From the NCBI RefSeq assembly GCF_029873635.1, contig NC_080420.1, positions 50,235,457 to 50,299,456 of the forward strand: DNA of 64,000 bases, given 5' to 3'. Numbering within the stretch: the first letter of the stretch is position 1; the number at the start of each line of letters is the position of its first letter. A program made the position numbers and the translations under genes. Source of the DNA: Malania oleifera. Taxonomy: Eukaryota; Streptophyta; Magnoliopsida; Santalales; Ximeniaceae. Positions 46,752-59,500 of the stretch are shown piece after piece. The notes below the pieces were generated by a model that had not been told where the DNA came from, did not search any database, and saw only the letters and a program-made list of their open reading frames with translations.

Positions 46752-46860
46752 AAATTCAATATAGGCGGTTGACCGCCCGAAGGGCACAATCAACCAGTAT
46801 TAATTGCTCATAGGTGGTCAACCACCTGTTCCATTAATGGTGGTTGACCAACAAAGCTAG
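46752..46860. promoter_or_regulatory. Palindromic boxes in right flank of F
   Basis: GGCGGTTGACCGCC at about 46764-46777, GGTGGTCAACCACC at about 46813-46826 and TGGTGGTTGACCA at 46839-46851. They look like Sirevirus repeated boxes, but no LTR end was found nearby, so this may be a remnant of an older element into which F inserted. Confidence 0.45.
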
Positions 46861-47441
46861 AAACTTGATTTTTAGGTGTTTTTGTTATGTTTTTAAGATT
46901 CTATAATGTGATCTAAATTTTGTGATTTTTTATGCGATTGAATTGAGTCCTCTTAATCCTACATTGTGTCCATTTTATGGTTTTTATTCCCAAATAATCA
47001 AAACCATCTTCTTCTTTTTTCAAAAAAAAAATTGATTTTCAAACACTATTTATGATGTCACTTTTAAATAAGTTTTTAAAATCATTTTTTTATAAATAAA
47101 TAAAAAATAGTAAGAGTTTTCAAGGAAAATGCATTGTGCAGGTTTTATGGTTTTCATTACTAAAAAACTAAATCACTTTTTTTTTTAGTAAAACTACTTT
47201 TACAACATTATTTGTGATGCGGTTATTAAATAGGTTCCTAAAATTAATTTTCTAAAATGCAGAGTTTTCCAGGAAGTTGTCTTTAAAAACTAGAATTAAA
47301 AAGATGATTCTTAGAAATTCGGTTTTCTAAAATTTATTTTTTTTCTCAAAAAAAATACTAAAAAATATTTTTGTCCTTTTTTTTTTTTTGAAATAAAGGA
47401 AAATGAAGTGATAATTAAAATAGTGGGATTTCCATGAGGTT
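46861..47441. other. AT-rich stretch, no gene seen
   Basis: Many A and T runs; no coding signal or repeat boundary recognised. Confidence 0.5.
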
Positions 47442-47877
47442 CAAACCTCTATAAATCTCATGAAATATCTCTCTATGAGTTAGGGTGATGCAAACTTTTT
47501 CGAAAAAATAATAATAAAACTCTGCCATTTTGTTGCAAACGATTGATTGCTCTCTGTGTGCCAGTCAATTGTATTATCCTGAGAGTAGGGAAGGTCGATT
47601 GAACCATATGGATGATCGAATGCTCCTTACTTTTCTATCGTTTTCATGTTTTTTTTTTTCAAACCTCTATAAATCTCATGAAATATCTCTCTATGAGTTA
47701 GGGTGATGCAAACTTTTTCGAAAAAATAATAATAAAACTCTGCCATTTTGTTGCAAACGATTGATTGCTCTCTGTGTGCCAGTCAATTGTATTATCCTGA
47801 GAGTAGGGAAGGTCGATTGAACCATATGGATGATCGAATGCTCCTTACTTTTCTATCGTTTTCATGTTTTTTTTTTT
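47442..47877. repeat. Perfect 218-bp tandem duplication
   Basis: 47442-47659 and 47660-47877 read the same base for base as far as I compared them, each beginning CAAACCTCTATAAATCTC and ending in a T run. The joint lies in the T run plus CAAA. Confidence 0.92.
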
Positions 47878-48375
47878 CAAAAAAAAAAAATTTGAGAAAA
47901 AATGCACACACACATACACAGACAAAATTATGGTAATCCGTCATAGAACAAGCACTAATAGGATTTATAATTAATTATTTTCCTATTTTAAATATTTAAT
48001 TGATTATCTTTCCTATTCATAAATATACTATAAATTCAAATCTTTTAAAAGGTTTTTTCTTTATTTTTTACTTTTTAAAAATTAAAATAATTTGACAACT
48101 CCATTTTAAAATAAAATAAGTGAATTAGTAAACAAACTAGTTTTCTTTACCTAAATCTTATTTCCAAATCTAGTCACCAAAATTATTGGCTAAAGAGTCA
48201 CTAGGATTAGGTATCGACGCTCTTCAATATCCTCTCATTCGTATTGAAAATATTTTATAATATAACCTTGAAACTATCTAATATTATGCCATGTCTTATC
48301 TTATAATATGTTACACATGATTCTAATATTTATAGTAAAAAATACTTTATTATAAAATACAAAACAATATTATGT

Positions 48376-48377
<2 letters not shown>

Positions 48378-48418
<41 letters not shown>
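48378..48418. repeat. AAT trinucleotide microsatellite
   Basis: About 13 AAT units. Confidence 0.9.
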
Positions 48419-48420
<2 letters not shown>

Positions 48421-50513
48421 TATTTTAATAAAATATGATATTTTTAATTAATTATGAAATCATATAATATTATGAAAATATGATGTATTAATTATAGCAT
48501 TATTGAGATCAATATATTTAAAAATAAGATGTACAGATCAATAAGTAATCAATCACCTTCCAGGGGAGAAGTTAGATATGTTAGTAAGATATATCATTAA
48601 AGGAGGTTGGAGGTCCAAAATAAATAAATACCAGTAAATAGACTCGCACTATCTGACAAAATAATTTAAATATCTAATTAATTTTAAAAATAAAATACAG
48701 ATATACATAAATAAGATTTTAGCTATAAAATTTGGGTAAAAATACAAACTCAGACATTTAATTGAAATATTTTTTAAAAAATATAATATATTAATAAATT
48801 TTATTATGATGAAATGTTTTATCCAATTACATGAATGTGGGTTCTTGTGTTTAACTATTGTTCTATGCATTGCTCTTAAGGTTAGTATTTTGGTTGCAAT
48901 TTGATTTTTGCATATTCTTATTATCTTTTTTAGAAGACATATTGATAGATCTTAGTTTTCTAAAATGTGTTTGTTTTGTAAGATTTTTGGTTTTGCATGA
49001 TTTGACCTTTATTGTTAAAAAGAGTGAATATAGCATTATAAATTAGAGTTCTTGGAGTTAAGATGGCTTTGAAAAAGATTGAAAAATTATACATGTTATT
49101 TCTTAGTTGTCCCAAAATTATAATTATTATCGTTGAATTAAGATTATAAGTCATACAATGAAACTATGGGAATGGGTAATTAAATAAGGAATAAAACTAG
49201 AAACAGGAGTTCTAGAAAATCAATTTGTTTTTATATTTAGGACATCAACAGCAGAAGCTAATTTATCTTTTAAGAAGATTAATGAAAAAGTTTAGAAAAA
49301 AAAAGGGACTTGCATATGGTTTTATTGGCTTAAAGTAACCATAAGATTAAATACATAAAAAAGTTCTTAATTTGGCGGGTCTTAGAAAAGATGGATATGT
49401 AGTAGATATACTAAGGTCACTAAGAATATACTAGGGGGAAATATAAAGATTTTCCAATCACAATATGTGTACTACTATATTTTATTTCTATATCAAATAC
49501 CATTTAAAATAAAAAATCATTTTAATAACTAAAAAAAATTTTAAAAAAAAATCAAATATTCAGAATGTGTAGGATTAAAATTTGTTAATTGATTCAGTAT
49601 GTGTGTGTATACGTAATTTTCTTAATAACCGCACATAAAAATGTCCATGTTTTCAAATTCTAAACAGGCATATGAATAAAGCATTCTCGAGCATTATGAT
49701 GATTTGAACACAACAAATTATGAAGAGATAAAATGGATAAAATCATGCCTACTCCAACCATTCAAACCTAGTTCCTTGCTAATGCTTGTGTTCCTTGCAT
49801 ATTATTATTTGTAATATTTTTCCCTTTTGTCTGGAAAATGAAATAGAAATATGCCTTTTAATTGTTACGACAGAAAATACTATTATATTCCCTAACATTC
49901 AAGCCCCTAATTGCGTAGCTCATAAGAGGAATTTTATTTATCTCTACTTAGAATATATTACTTTTATCATTGTGCCTCACAATACTAACACTTTATGCCA
50001 ACTTTTAATTTGTGTTGTTCACAAAATAGTCCTAAATTTTCTCAATATTTAATTGAAAAAAAATAATTCCCTCAATTCTCTCCCTCCCAACTTAAATTAA
50101 GACGACTATCATGACCAAATTTAAATTCAAATTCCCGTAAAACCCATGCTCCTAAAGGCTAAGGAAATCTGCGACATTCATCTTAAAAATGAAATCATAA
50201 TTCCTATTTAGATGGGCTAAACACCATATTCATAAAATCAAACTCATTTTATGATAAGAAAAAAATTATTAAAAAGAGATATAACACTTAAAAAATTATC
50301 AAAACAGTTACTTTTCAAGCTTCATTTGTGATGAAAGTGGGACTAGTAGTAAAAACGAGAGTTCCAGTATGAAAACTAGCATGAATGGTAGTGACTTGGC
50401 ACCACCACCACCAAACAATAATAAAATGCAAAGATAATAATAATGTAATTATTATAAAAATAAAAATAAAAAATAATTACTATACTACTATTATAAAAGT
50501 AATAGTATCAAAA

Positions 50514-50545
50514 TAATAATAGTAATAATAATAATAATAATAATT
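50514..50545. repeat. AAT trinucleotide microsatellite, interrupted
   Basis: AAT units with one AGT interruption. Confidence 0.8.
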
Positions 50546-51004
50546 AGTAACAAATATTATTTTTTATTTTCATTTTAAGGACATTTTTTTATAATTATTA
50601 TAAAAATAGTTAAAATAATAGTAATAATTACAGGCAAAAATAATAGATATTATTTCTAGGATGCTAATCATTAAAATAATTAAATAATTATAGCAATAAC
50701 AAATAACAATTAAACTATCAAAACATCACTTTTTAAAATTAATATAAAATAACAGTTACACAATTAAATAACTAGATATTAAGATATTTATGAAAAATAA
50801 CTTATTTTAGCAGCCATTAAAACACACAACCCTGCCAAAAAATAAAAGTGGAAATTTCTACGATCATACTATATTCTCATCCAAACATAATATTCTTTAA
50901 TCGAATCTTACCTGTATCCATTCCTCATTACTCCTTTCACAGCTCAATTTCATTTCAAAAACAAAGCATTAGGGCTAACTTGTATAGAGGATTTTACAAA
51001 CATA

Positions 51005-51023
51005 TGTGTGTGTGTGTGTGTGC
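51005..51023. repeat. GT dinucleotide microsatellite
   Basis: (TG)n, about nine units. Confidence 0.85.
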
Positions 51024-53758
51024 ACATTTTTATTATATTTTCTCCTAATAAATAATATCAAAAATGAAAATATTTTTTAATATTATTTGAAATTCGAAAA
51101 ATCAAATATTAACCATTTATTTTATTTTATTGACTCTTTAAATATAATCAAATACAAAAAAGAAAATCACCACATATTTCCCTTTCCTTTCCCTGACAAT
51201 AAATTCCAAACAGGCCCAAAGATTAAACAGTGCATAATTAAAGCTGGTACACTCCGCTCACAAATTCCAATTAAGTGGGGCTTACAGTTCAGCCCCCACT
51301 GCATTTTTTTCCCAAAATGGAAATGGATACCACGTGAATTCCGCTTTAAAGCACTACAAGTAAGCAATTTTCGCACTGCTAGCAAGTTATTTCGCACTAG
51401 TAAGCTGGACCACCACAAAAAGGCTTTTACCACTTTAAAAAAACATGCACAGAATGCATTAAACTAAACAGTATGCTCTCATATATCAGGATCCCCACCA
51501 TATTATTATCCCCTTTCCACAAAATTAGTGTTTGTCAAGAGAAGAAAAACAAGGCAAGCATAACAGGAACTGCAATACCAACATAAATACGAGTATAACT
51601 AAATTGAAACCACAGTTTGTTACCAAAAATAGAAAAATGAACCGAACTTTCTCCTACAAACACCTTTAGTGTTCTACGAAGGGCATGAAGATGGAACATA
51701 AACTGCGCTTCAACTAAATTCAAGATCGCAAAACTTGCTAAGAAATCATCTAAAATTTTAAAAATTAAATACACTTAACCATCCATCGAACTCCTTACAA
51801 ATCACCACTCATGACCCGAGTACCAGAAGCAATCCAAAAGCCTCAGGCATCCAACACTAATTCATCAGATACAAAAATCTAGTAACCATCTATTTGAATA
51901 GAAACTATGTTAAACCATGTTGAGAGAAGAGGGGGGGGGAGGGGGGGTGGGAACTATAGACGAGGGAAACAGTTTTGCATAAGCTGACGAATCTATCCAG
52001 TGTGGCAGAAGAAAGAATAATATAAAATGAGCAATGAAACTACAGGGGCCACACATGAATTTCATGCTTCTGGCTGATGGATCGGATGGACAGTTAAGTG
52101 TCCTACTGGTTAAAACTTGTATATAATGCAAGTTGCAGCAATGTTATTCCTACAAGTTTCTAATGCTAAAATAATACGCTGTGGATGATTTCCAACCAGC
52201 TTCAGACAAAGATAATACAGAGAGAAGGGAAATATAGAAATGGAGATTATCAACTATAAATCTAAAAACAAGGTAAGGCTTACAGAAAAATTAGCATGTG
52301 CTTGACTAGAACTCAGAGGCTCTGGCATGGGCACCATGTTGACTCAAACAGAACATGCATCTAAGCAAGAAATGGAATCTTGGAAGAAATCACTAGGTAT
52401 TGTTATCATAGGAATGCTGTGCAATATTGATTGGGCATATCCACATGAGATGGAGAGAAATCAACCAGACGACTTATTGTCGTGAAAGCATAAAATCCCA
52501 ACATAGAACAGTTCCATTCAAAAGTTGCAGAATTATTCTGAAGAAACAAAATATCATTGAACTGAAGAAATAATGCTGTAGAGCATTACGAATCATTTCG
52601 GTCAACCCCGAAAGCATAAACGTGTTAGCAATTCATGCAATTGAGCCATGAGAAGCATAACCCAGCCATCACAATGAAAGATGAGGGCTGACATCTATGA
52701 AACCTAACCACCGTTCCCAAGCACCATTTGTTTTGGAAAGGGTGGGGAGACTCGAGTGGGCAATTAGGAATATCTAGTACTATTCAAAATTTCCCTTATC
52801 CACACTTCCCTGTATCTCAGAGGTGTCTCCATCAAAAAATTGATTAGGTAAAAGAGGATAACAGAGGCAAAGCCATTTTGTTTGCCGCAAGGCAGGACAA
52901 TCAGTAACAGTTGATTCGCTTATTTGTATTCAAAAGTAGATTTATGAATTGGAACTAGTAGAGATCAAGAGAATATGTCAAAGGTCGTTCTACAAAAAAC
53001 ATCAAACTAGAAGATTTCCAGATAAAGAACATGAATTGAAGACATCAAGATTAGTCCAGAAATAAAAATATCAACCTGGGAAGGAAGGCTGCAATTAATA
53101 TGATTTAAATTGTGAGAAATATCTCCACTTCCAAAGATTCAGACATACGATTCAGATAAAAATGACGGAAAGAATCTGGTGTTTCATAGGCTCGGTTTGT
53201 AGTTTTTTTTACGTCATACCAGGAGGCAGCATCTTATTTTCTAAACTGAACTGTTAACTGTCAACCACATCAGGAGAATATTAAGATGTCATTACAAACC
53301 GCATCGAATTGTGCTCCATAGATAGAAAAGATTACCAAGAAGCTGAGAGTAAAGGGGTCTGAATGATAGAAACATCAAGCACGCATAAATATTGAGTTCT
53401 GAAAACCATGGTCATCACTGAAAATAGTTCCCAGCACGAACATATAATGTATAGAGCATAGCAACATTGGAATTAAGTTGGATAACACTAGGAAAGGAAA
53501 GAAAGATCCTAACATTTCTAAGATAATCGCAGGAGAAGAACAGATTAACCCAGATCAGAAACCTATATCCCCTAAATATAGAACCAGCTGCAAATCTTCC
53601 TGCCTGATCTTGGAATGCATATCAAAGCAGGACACCAATAGATGGAACCTAGAAAAAAGCAGCCTTTTCAACCTATAGGAAATATGGAGAGGAAATATTT
53701 GAACTCCAAGATTTCTAAAAAATGTTCACCTTCAACTACCAAGAACAGTCCTCATGAC

Positions 53759-53890
53759 TCAGGTAGCCATTATAAATGCCTGAATCAAATTTTCAGCAGC
53801 ACGCTTCTGGTCAGATGTACCAGATATATGGGCAATTCGATCTCCACGGGAAGATTTGGACTCTGAGATTTCTATAGAGGCGCCTGATAT
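53759..53890 (-). CDS. KH gene last exon with stop
   Basis: 43 codons from ISGASIEISESKSSRGDRIA to NLIQAFIMAT and TGA (53761-53759). Acceptor CAG at 53893-53891 preceded by a pyrimidine-poor tract. This C-terminus is strongly conserved in the family. Confidence 0.93.
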   Translation of the reverse strand: MSGASIEISESKSSRGDRIAHISGTSDQKRAAENLIQAFIMAT

Positions 53891-56526
53891 CTGCAACAGA
53901 AAGAACTAGGGTTTAGCATCTCATTCAATCAGCAGATCTTATTGTACATGAAGGAAACTCACTGAAAATTTAACATGAAAAAAATCTTTTAAAGGTAAAA
54001 ACATTAGCAGTTAAAAGGTAAATTCAGTTCCATGTCAAAATACTACATAGTAAACATTCCATGCTTAAAAATAAAATACAAATAAAATAAAATCCAGCAC
54101 ACAAGAAATCAAAACCATGCATGAAATAACCACTATATATGAGATGACATCTAGAAAACTGTTGACAATGTTCACCAGAAAATACAGAGGTAACCGCAGA
54201 GGGGCTGAGCCAATAGGTAAAAGTTGTTCTCTTTCTATATACATGTGCCAATTCATATATGAGATAGTAGATGAGAAAAGTCAACTAGATAACATAGTAT
54301 TAAGATGTTGTCCCTCCCCCTGCCATACAAATATGATCACATTTTGTAGGACAACAGATCTGCCTCAAGAATAAATTCAGCTTTCAGAATGAATTTTTTC
54401 ACCAAATTGGCATGGACCATGGATTTCCAAAAAATATGCACTGAAAACAAAGCAATCCACTGACCAACCAGATTTTTAAAAAATTAAACAAGAAAAAGTT
54501 GATCAGAAGATAAGAAAATAAGACCAACCTTCCGAATGTTTGCTATGTTCGCCCCTCCTTTGCCCATCACCTTGCCCACTGCCCTTGCTGGCACCAACAT
54601 GTCAAGAGTCGAAGGTGGAGGGTAGCTGTGAAGCATTGGGAAAAGGAAAGCAGAGTCAGAACAGAACAGACCATGAGCACTGAACCAGGTAAAACTTAAA
54701 AGCCAAATATACATACCCTCCATACAACTTTGACGAATACGAGGACATTGATCCATAGCCATTCTCACCCATCTATTGAAGGAATGAAAACATTACTCAG
54801 ATGAATACTAGGAAGTCTAAAAGGAGAAAAATTCACAAAGTCAAGTAAAAAACATATTTCAAACAAAAACCCAACATAATTATTAGCACTCCACATGGCA
54901 CAAACAGACAACCAAATGTATAAAAATTCAGTAGCCAAAACCCTAAACAAATTACCAGAAATAAAGCTAAATTTAGTTGGAGAAAAATGAGTACAAAGAA
55001 CAAAGACAAAGGAGACATCTCATTTTATTGAAAATGGATAGCCAAAGCTATCAGACTAATGAATAGTTCTTTCATTTAAAAACTTCAAAATAATACAAAA
55101 TAAATTGACAAATAAATTTGGATCACATACATACGGTCTGAGCACATGCAAATAAATATATGCACACAAATACAAGTAGACTTCCTATTGCCTAAGGACT
55201 CTCATAAAGTTCCAAAATTCCAAACAGTTTTACTTGCATTCCTAATTAAAATTTAAAATTAAAAAGGAAATATCTACTTAAAATAAAAAATCCAGTAACT
55301 TATATGCACAGACATAAGTGGAACTCCAATTGCCAAAAGGACTCCACAAATTTGCTTACACTCCTTATTAAAATTTACAATTGAAGATAAAACATCAACA
55401 TAAAAAGCCCAAAAACTTATGTTACTACTAAGGGTGCATTCTCCCCCCTTTTTTGGCCTCAACTTCTTTTATAAGTAAAGTTGAGTATAACGCGTTCAGT
55501 AAACAACTTTTTCAGCTTTTAGAAAATCAAACATTTAGATTTTGTGGGAACTTCTAAAAGCTACTAAAAGCTAAAAGTTGACCTTTTCCAAACAATTTAC
55601 TATATTCCATTATTGTCCTTAGTTTTTTTTTCAAATATTACAAAATTATCAATGCATTAATTACATGTCCAAAAAAATGGATATCCATTTTTCATTTTAA
55701 AATTTAATATTTTCACACAACTACTTTTTTACCAAACATTCAGAATTTGCTTTTTCTTCTTCCATTTTCACAGAGGGGGGGGCAAACCATAGTGGTCTAG
55801 GTCACGGCCCCATAGGGACTGCAAAACCAGATTGCATGTATTGATTGGTCCAATACATGGGTCAATGGCATCCCGGATTAATGAGGAATCAGAATTAAAA
55901 TTCCTGAAGTGGCAACCCAGATTTGTTAACCATTTTCAAAGAATTAAATAAAAAAAATCAGTTAAAACTATTCACAAATTTCAAATATCATCTTAAAATA
56001 CTCACTGCAGCTGCAAAGCCTCCTTGGTCAATAGCATCCCAGACCGATGAGGAATCAAAATCAAAATCCCCAAACTGACAACACAGATTTGTTAAGCATT
56101 TTCAAAAAAAAAAAAATATTCTCAAATTTCAAAAATCATATGAAAATATTCACAGCTGCTGCAAAGCCTCCTTTGGGGCCAGGGGTGCGATGAGGAATCA
56201 AAATCAAAATCCCGAAACTGGTGACACAGATTTGTTAACCATTTTCAAAAAAAATCATATGAAAACATTCTCAAATTTCAAAATTCATATGAAAATATTC
56301 ACAGCTGCTGCAAAGCCTCCTTTGGGTGTTTTGGAGGGGCGGGGGGGAGGAGGAGCAGGGAGTGTGGAGAGCCTCCTGCTGCAGCAAAGCCTGCAACAAG
56401 AGAGAGAGAAGGGCTTCCTTCTGTTGCAAAGCCTGTGATGGGAGAGAGGAAGGCTTCCTAATGCGGGAGGGAGAAAAGGGGAATTTTTGCTGCTGCAATG
56501 GTGGAAGGACTCAAACAGACACAGAA

Positions 56527-56591
<65 letters not shown>

Positions 56592-59500
56592 TGTTTGAGT
56601 GAATGAGGAGAGAGCTGTTTGAACAACTGAGAATTTTATTCAAGTACAGCCGGCAATTATTCCATCCTGAGTAAATAATTCTAAACATACTGCGATCCAG
56701 TATAGCGTATCAACTAATCCAGTATAGCGTATCAACTAATCAACCAAAATAAGTGGGTGCAAAAATAGTGAACCGACAAAGCTTAAATTCCCCCTCAGGA
56801 ACTGCAAATAGAGCACATACCTCTTAAGAAGCGTACCCTGTTCCCCACACTCCAGGTAACTTTGGGCAAAATAATTTTTACATCAATCTCAATCAGATCC
56901 TTTTTAGAAAGCTTCTTTTCAACTGCGACATGGGGCCAAAATAAGCCTAAACCTTAAACTATGTAACAATCCATAAAAACAACCACACCATTAGCTCCAA
57001 ACAGGATTTCAAATTACAGCAGCAAGTAGCATGTTCACACCTGCTACTAGCAGCAAGGGAGAAAAATTCACAGCTATTGGCTAACTTTTCTTGAATTTGA
57101 ATTTTTGTTTTGATTTTTGGGTGCATGTGCATCGTGCTGGCAGCCCATGGGTGAGGGGGGCTGTGAAGGTTGTCCTCTAGTTTCTAGTGGCTTATGTTTA
57201 TGCATTTTTTAGAGTTTTTGGCACTCCAAACATACAAAGGTATAAGATATTGGAAGTATTCAGTCAACAACAGTGACTATTAGTATTTGGTATTACTGTC
57301 AATTCAGAAATGAAAACCAAAAAGAAAAACTAACTAGAAATGGAAAATGAAATTGCAAATCATTTGGGGAGGACTTAGACTAGACACCCAGAGGAGGAAT
57401 CGCTATCAATTCAGAAATGAAAACCAAAAACAATAACTAGAAACAGAATAAAATTGAAAATCACCAAACAGTTGGTTCTGGAGAAGGCATTAGATGCCCC
57501 CCATCCAATCAGATAGCATCATGTGAGAAAATTGACCCCACACAAGCTTATGTGGCACTGCTTGGCCAGGGACACAACCTCCCCTGGCACCTAACTTTTT
57601 TTCCCTTCGCTTTTTATAACAAACAAATGTATTAACGAGAAGAAATATTTACACAGGACAGAGAAAGAGAAATTCTCAAAAGAATGCACAAAAAAAATAA
57701 AAACAATAAATTATATCAAAGCTGCCCTCCAACCCCTTTGATTTCAGACAGCAAGAACCCCCCTATAACCCCACAATTTGCCTTTTTCCTCAAAGTGAAC
57801 CCACATGGCATCCATCCCTAGACCCCAAAAAACCAAGAAAATACTATTGCATACCAAGTTTTAAAATTGATAAAATAAATCGTAGATTTTTTTATTCAAA
57901 GCTCTTACATTTATTATTTTTAAAATATTAAGAAAAAGAAATATTAAAGGAGCAATAACACAAATAAGAGGACAAATAGCCCTTCTAAAGAGCAGAAAAG
58001 ATAATTAAATAAAAAAATAAAATTGAGCCAACAATCTATCTAGTCTGCATGAACAGCATCCCAAGAAACAAATCAAAAGCTAAGAACCATAAAGAAACCA
58101 AAAAAAAAAGAACCCTACTCAACACCAAATCTTGAACCAATGCCTTCCCCTTAAAGTCTAGAATTACATTCTAATTGTCTACACCATACAACAGCAAAAG
58201 TAGCACTCTTCCAAAGCATTTTCACTTCCTAAATTAGCTCTTTCGTACCCCAAGAATAATCCTATTGTATACAAACGTTTGAAAATTGATGAAAATGTTT
58301 TTGAAGGTTCCTTTTTCTCTTTTTACAAGATTGAGGAGATTTTGACAAATCTTTAAATATTCGAAGAATTTTAAGGAGGAATTTGTAGAAGTGGTTTAAA
58401 ATATAACAGGACCACATTGGCATCGCTAGAAACCACATGTGAACCCTATCAAACTACTGCATGTTGCCATATGGTAGGAAGACACTGATCAGTCTCATTT
58501 GGGGCTCCACAGGGGTCCATACTCCCACACCCTATTTCAGCATTTGGATCAATTTTGTCTGGTTTTCCTTAATTTAAGAACTGTATATACAACTGGAATC
58601 CACAATCAAGTGAATTTGGTTATATAGTTTTTCTGCACCCTGCAACAAAACCAAAAACCAGCAACACAAAGGCAGAAAATGAAATCAAGCCCTTTACTAC
58701 TTTATCATCAGTGGGATAGGCAAATTATGGCTCCATAACCACAGGACACCCTGCCAGCACGAAAGGTCTGCAACCCTTGCAACAGGTTCCCTTGAGAAGG
58801 GTCTATGGTGTGATTATTAACTTGTCCGTCTAGGCCCCTCTAGGCATTGGTTTCTCAAAGAATATGAGCTCTGCTACAAACGACACCATGAACACTCCAC
58901 TACAGTTACTGCTACAGCTACATAACCTCTGGCAACACAATTTGGGTAAAAAAAAAAGGATGGACAATTTAAAGAAGGAACAGCTAGATCCACTGGCAGC
59001 TTAGTCCGAGTTGGTTAAAGTATCATAACTAATTAAAAATGTGCCTAAAATGTATTGACAACTGATAATATGGAACAAGCAAGATGCCTGCAAAATATCC
59101 AAATCAAAACATCAACAACCCAAGTCCAACAAGTGACAAACCCTAAACACTGATGATTACTAAAGTAAGATTAAAAAGTAAATAAAGATTACAGCAACCT
59201 CCTGTCCTCAAGTAGAACTGAATCAGTATATGTGAATGGACTATAGACAGCTAGGATGATAATTATATTCTAACCTTAACACAATGAATTACAATCCGGC
59301 CTTAAAAATGCATGTACCCTAAATCAGATATAATAAAAATTGCCACAATGCAAACAAGGAGAAAAGTAATGATGCCAAAATCAATACAACCGTAACATAC
59401 CGAGGATAAAGATCCGTAACCATAGAGGCTGCTGGATGATAGCAGACCCAGGCCACTGCCACTTTCAGCAATCTGATCATAACCTAATGGGTTAACAGGG

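Larger units (their letters stand above)
47878..53758. other. Intergenic region, no supported gene
   Basis: AT-rich up to about 51500, with microsatellites listed separately and only short accidental ORFs. 51500-53758 is less AT-rich and unique in this window; it may include the 3' UTR of the KH-protein gene that ends at 53759, but no poly(A) site could be fixed. A GGGGGGGG-rich run lies at 51931-51949. Confidence 0.5.
54773..59400 (-). other. 4.6-kb intron of KH gene
   Basis: No other gene recognised on either strand. It holds the exon-like repeat copies (55862-56325), a G-rich block (56331-56350), and a compound microsatellite (56527-56591). The remainder is AT-rich and unique. Confidence 0.75.

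Noticed and set aside
48649..49154. Short ORFs on both strands in AT-rich intergenic DNA
   Set aside because: No domain, no codon bias, no continuity; expected by chance in this composition.
51087..51467. 126-codon plus-strand ORF with an 88-codon ORF opposite
   Set aside because: No recognisable domain, low-complexity start, no support from splice sites or neighbouring exons.
53478..53866. Two plus-strand ORFs overlapping the last KH exon
   Set aside because: Antisense shadows; the minus strand carries a clear conserved exon here.
56285..56688. Several ORFs over the G-rich and AT/AG repeat in the KH intron
   Set aside because: Translation of microsatellite and purine-rich repeats (Ser-Leu and Tyr-Ile runs).
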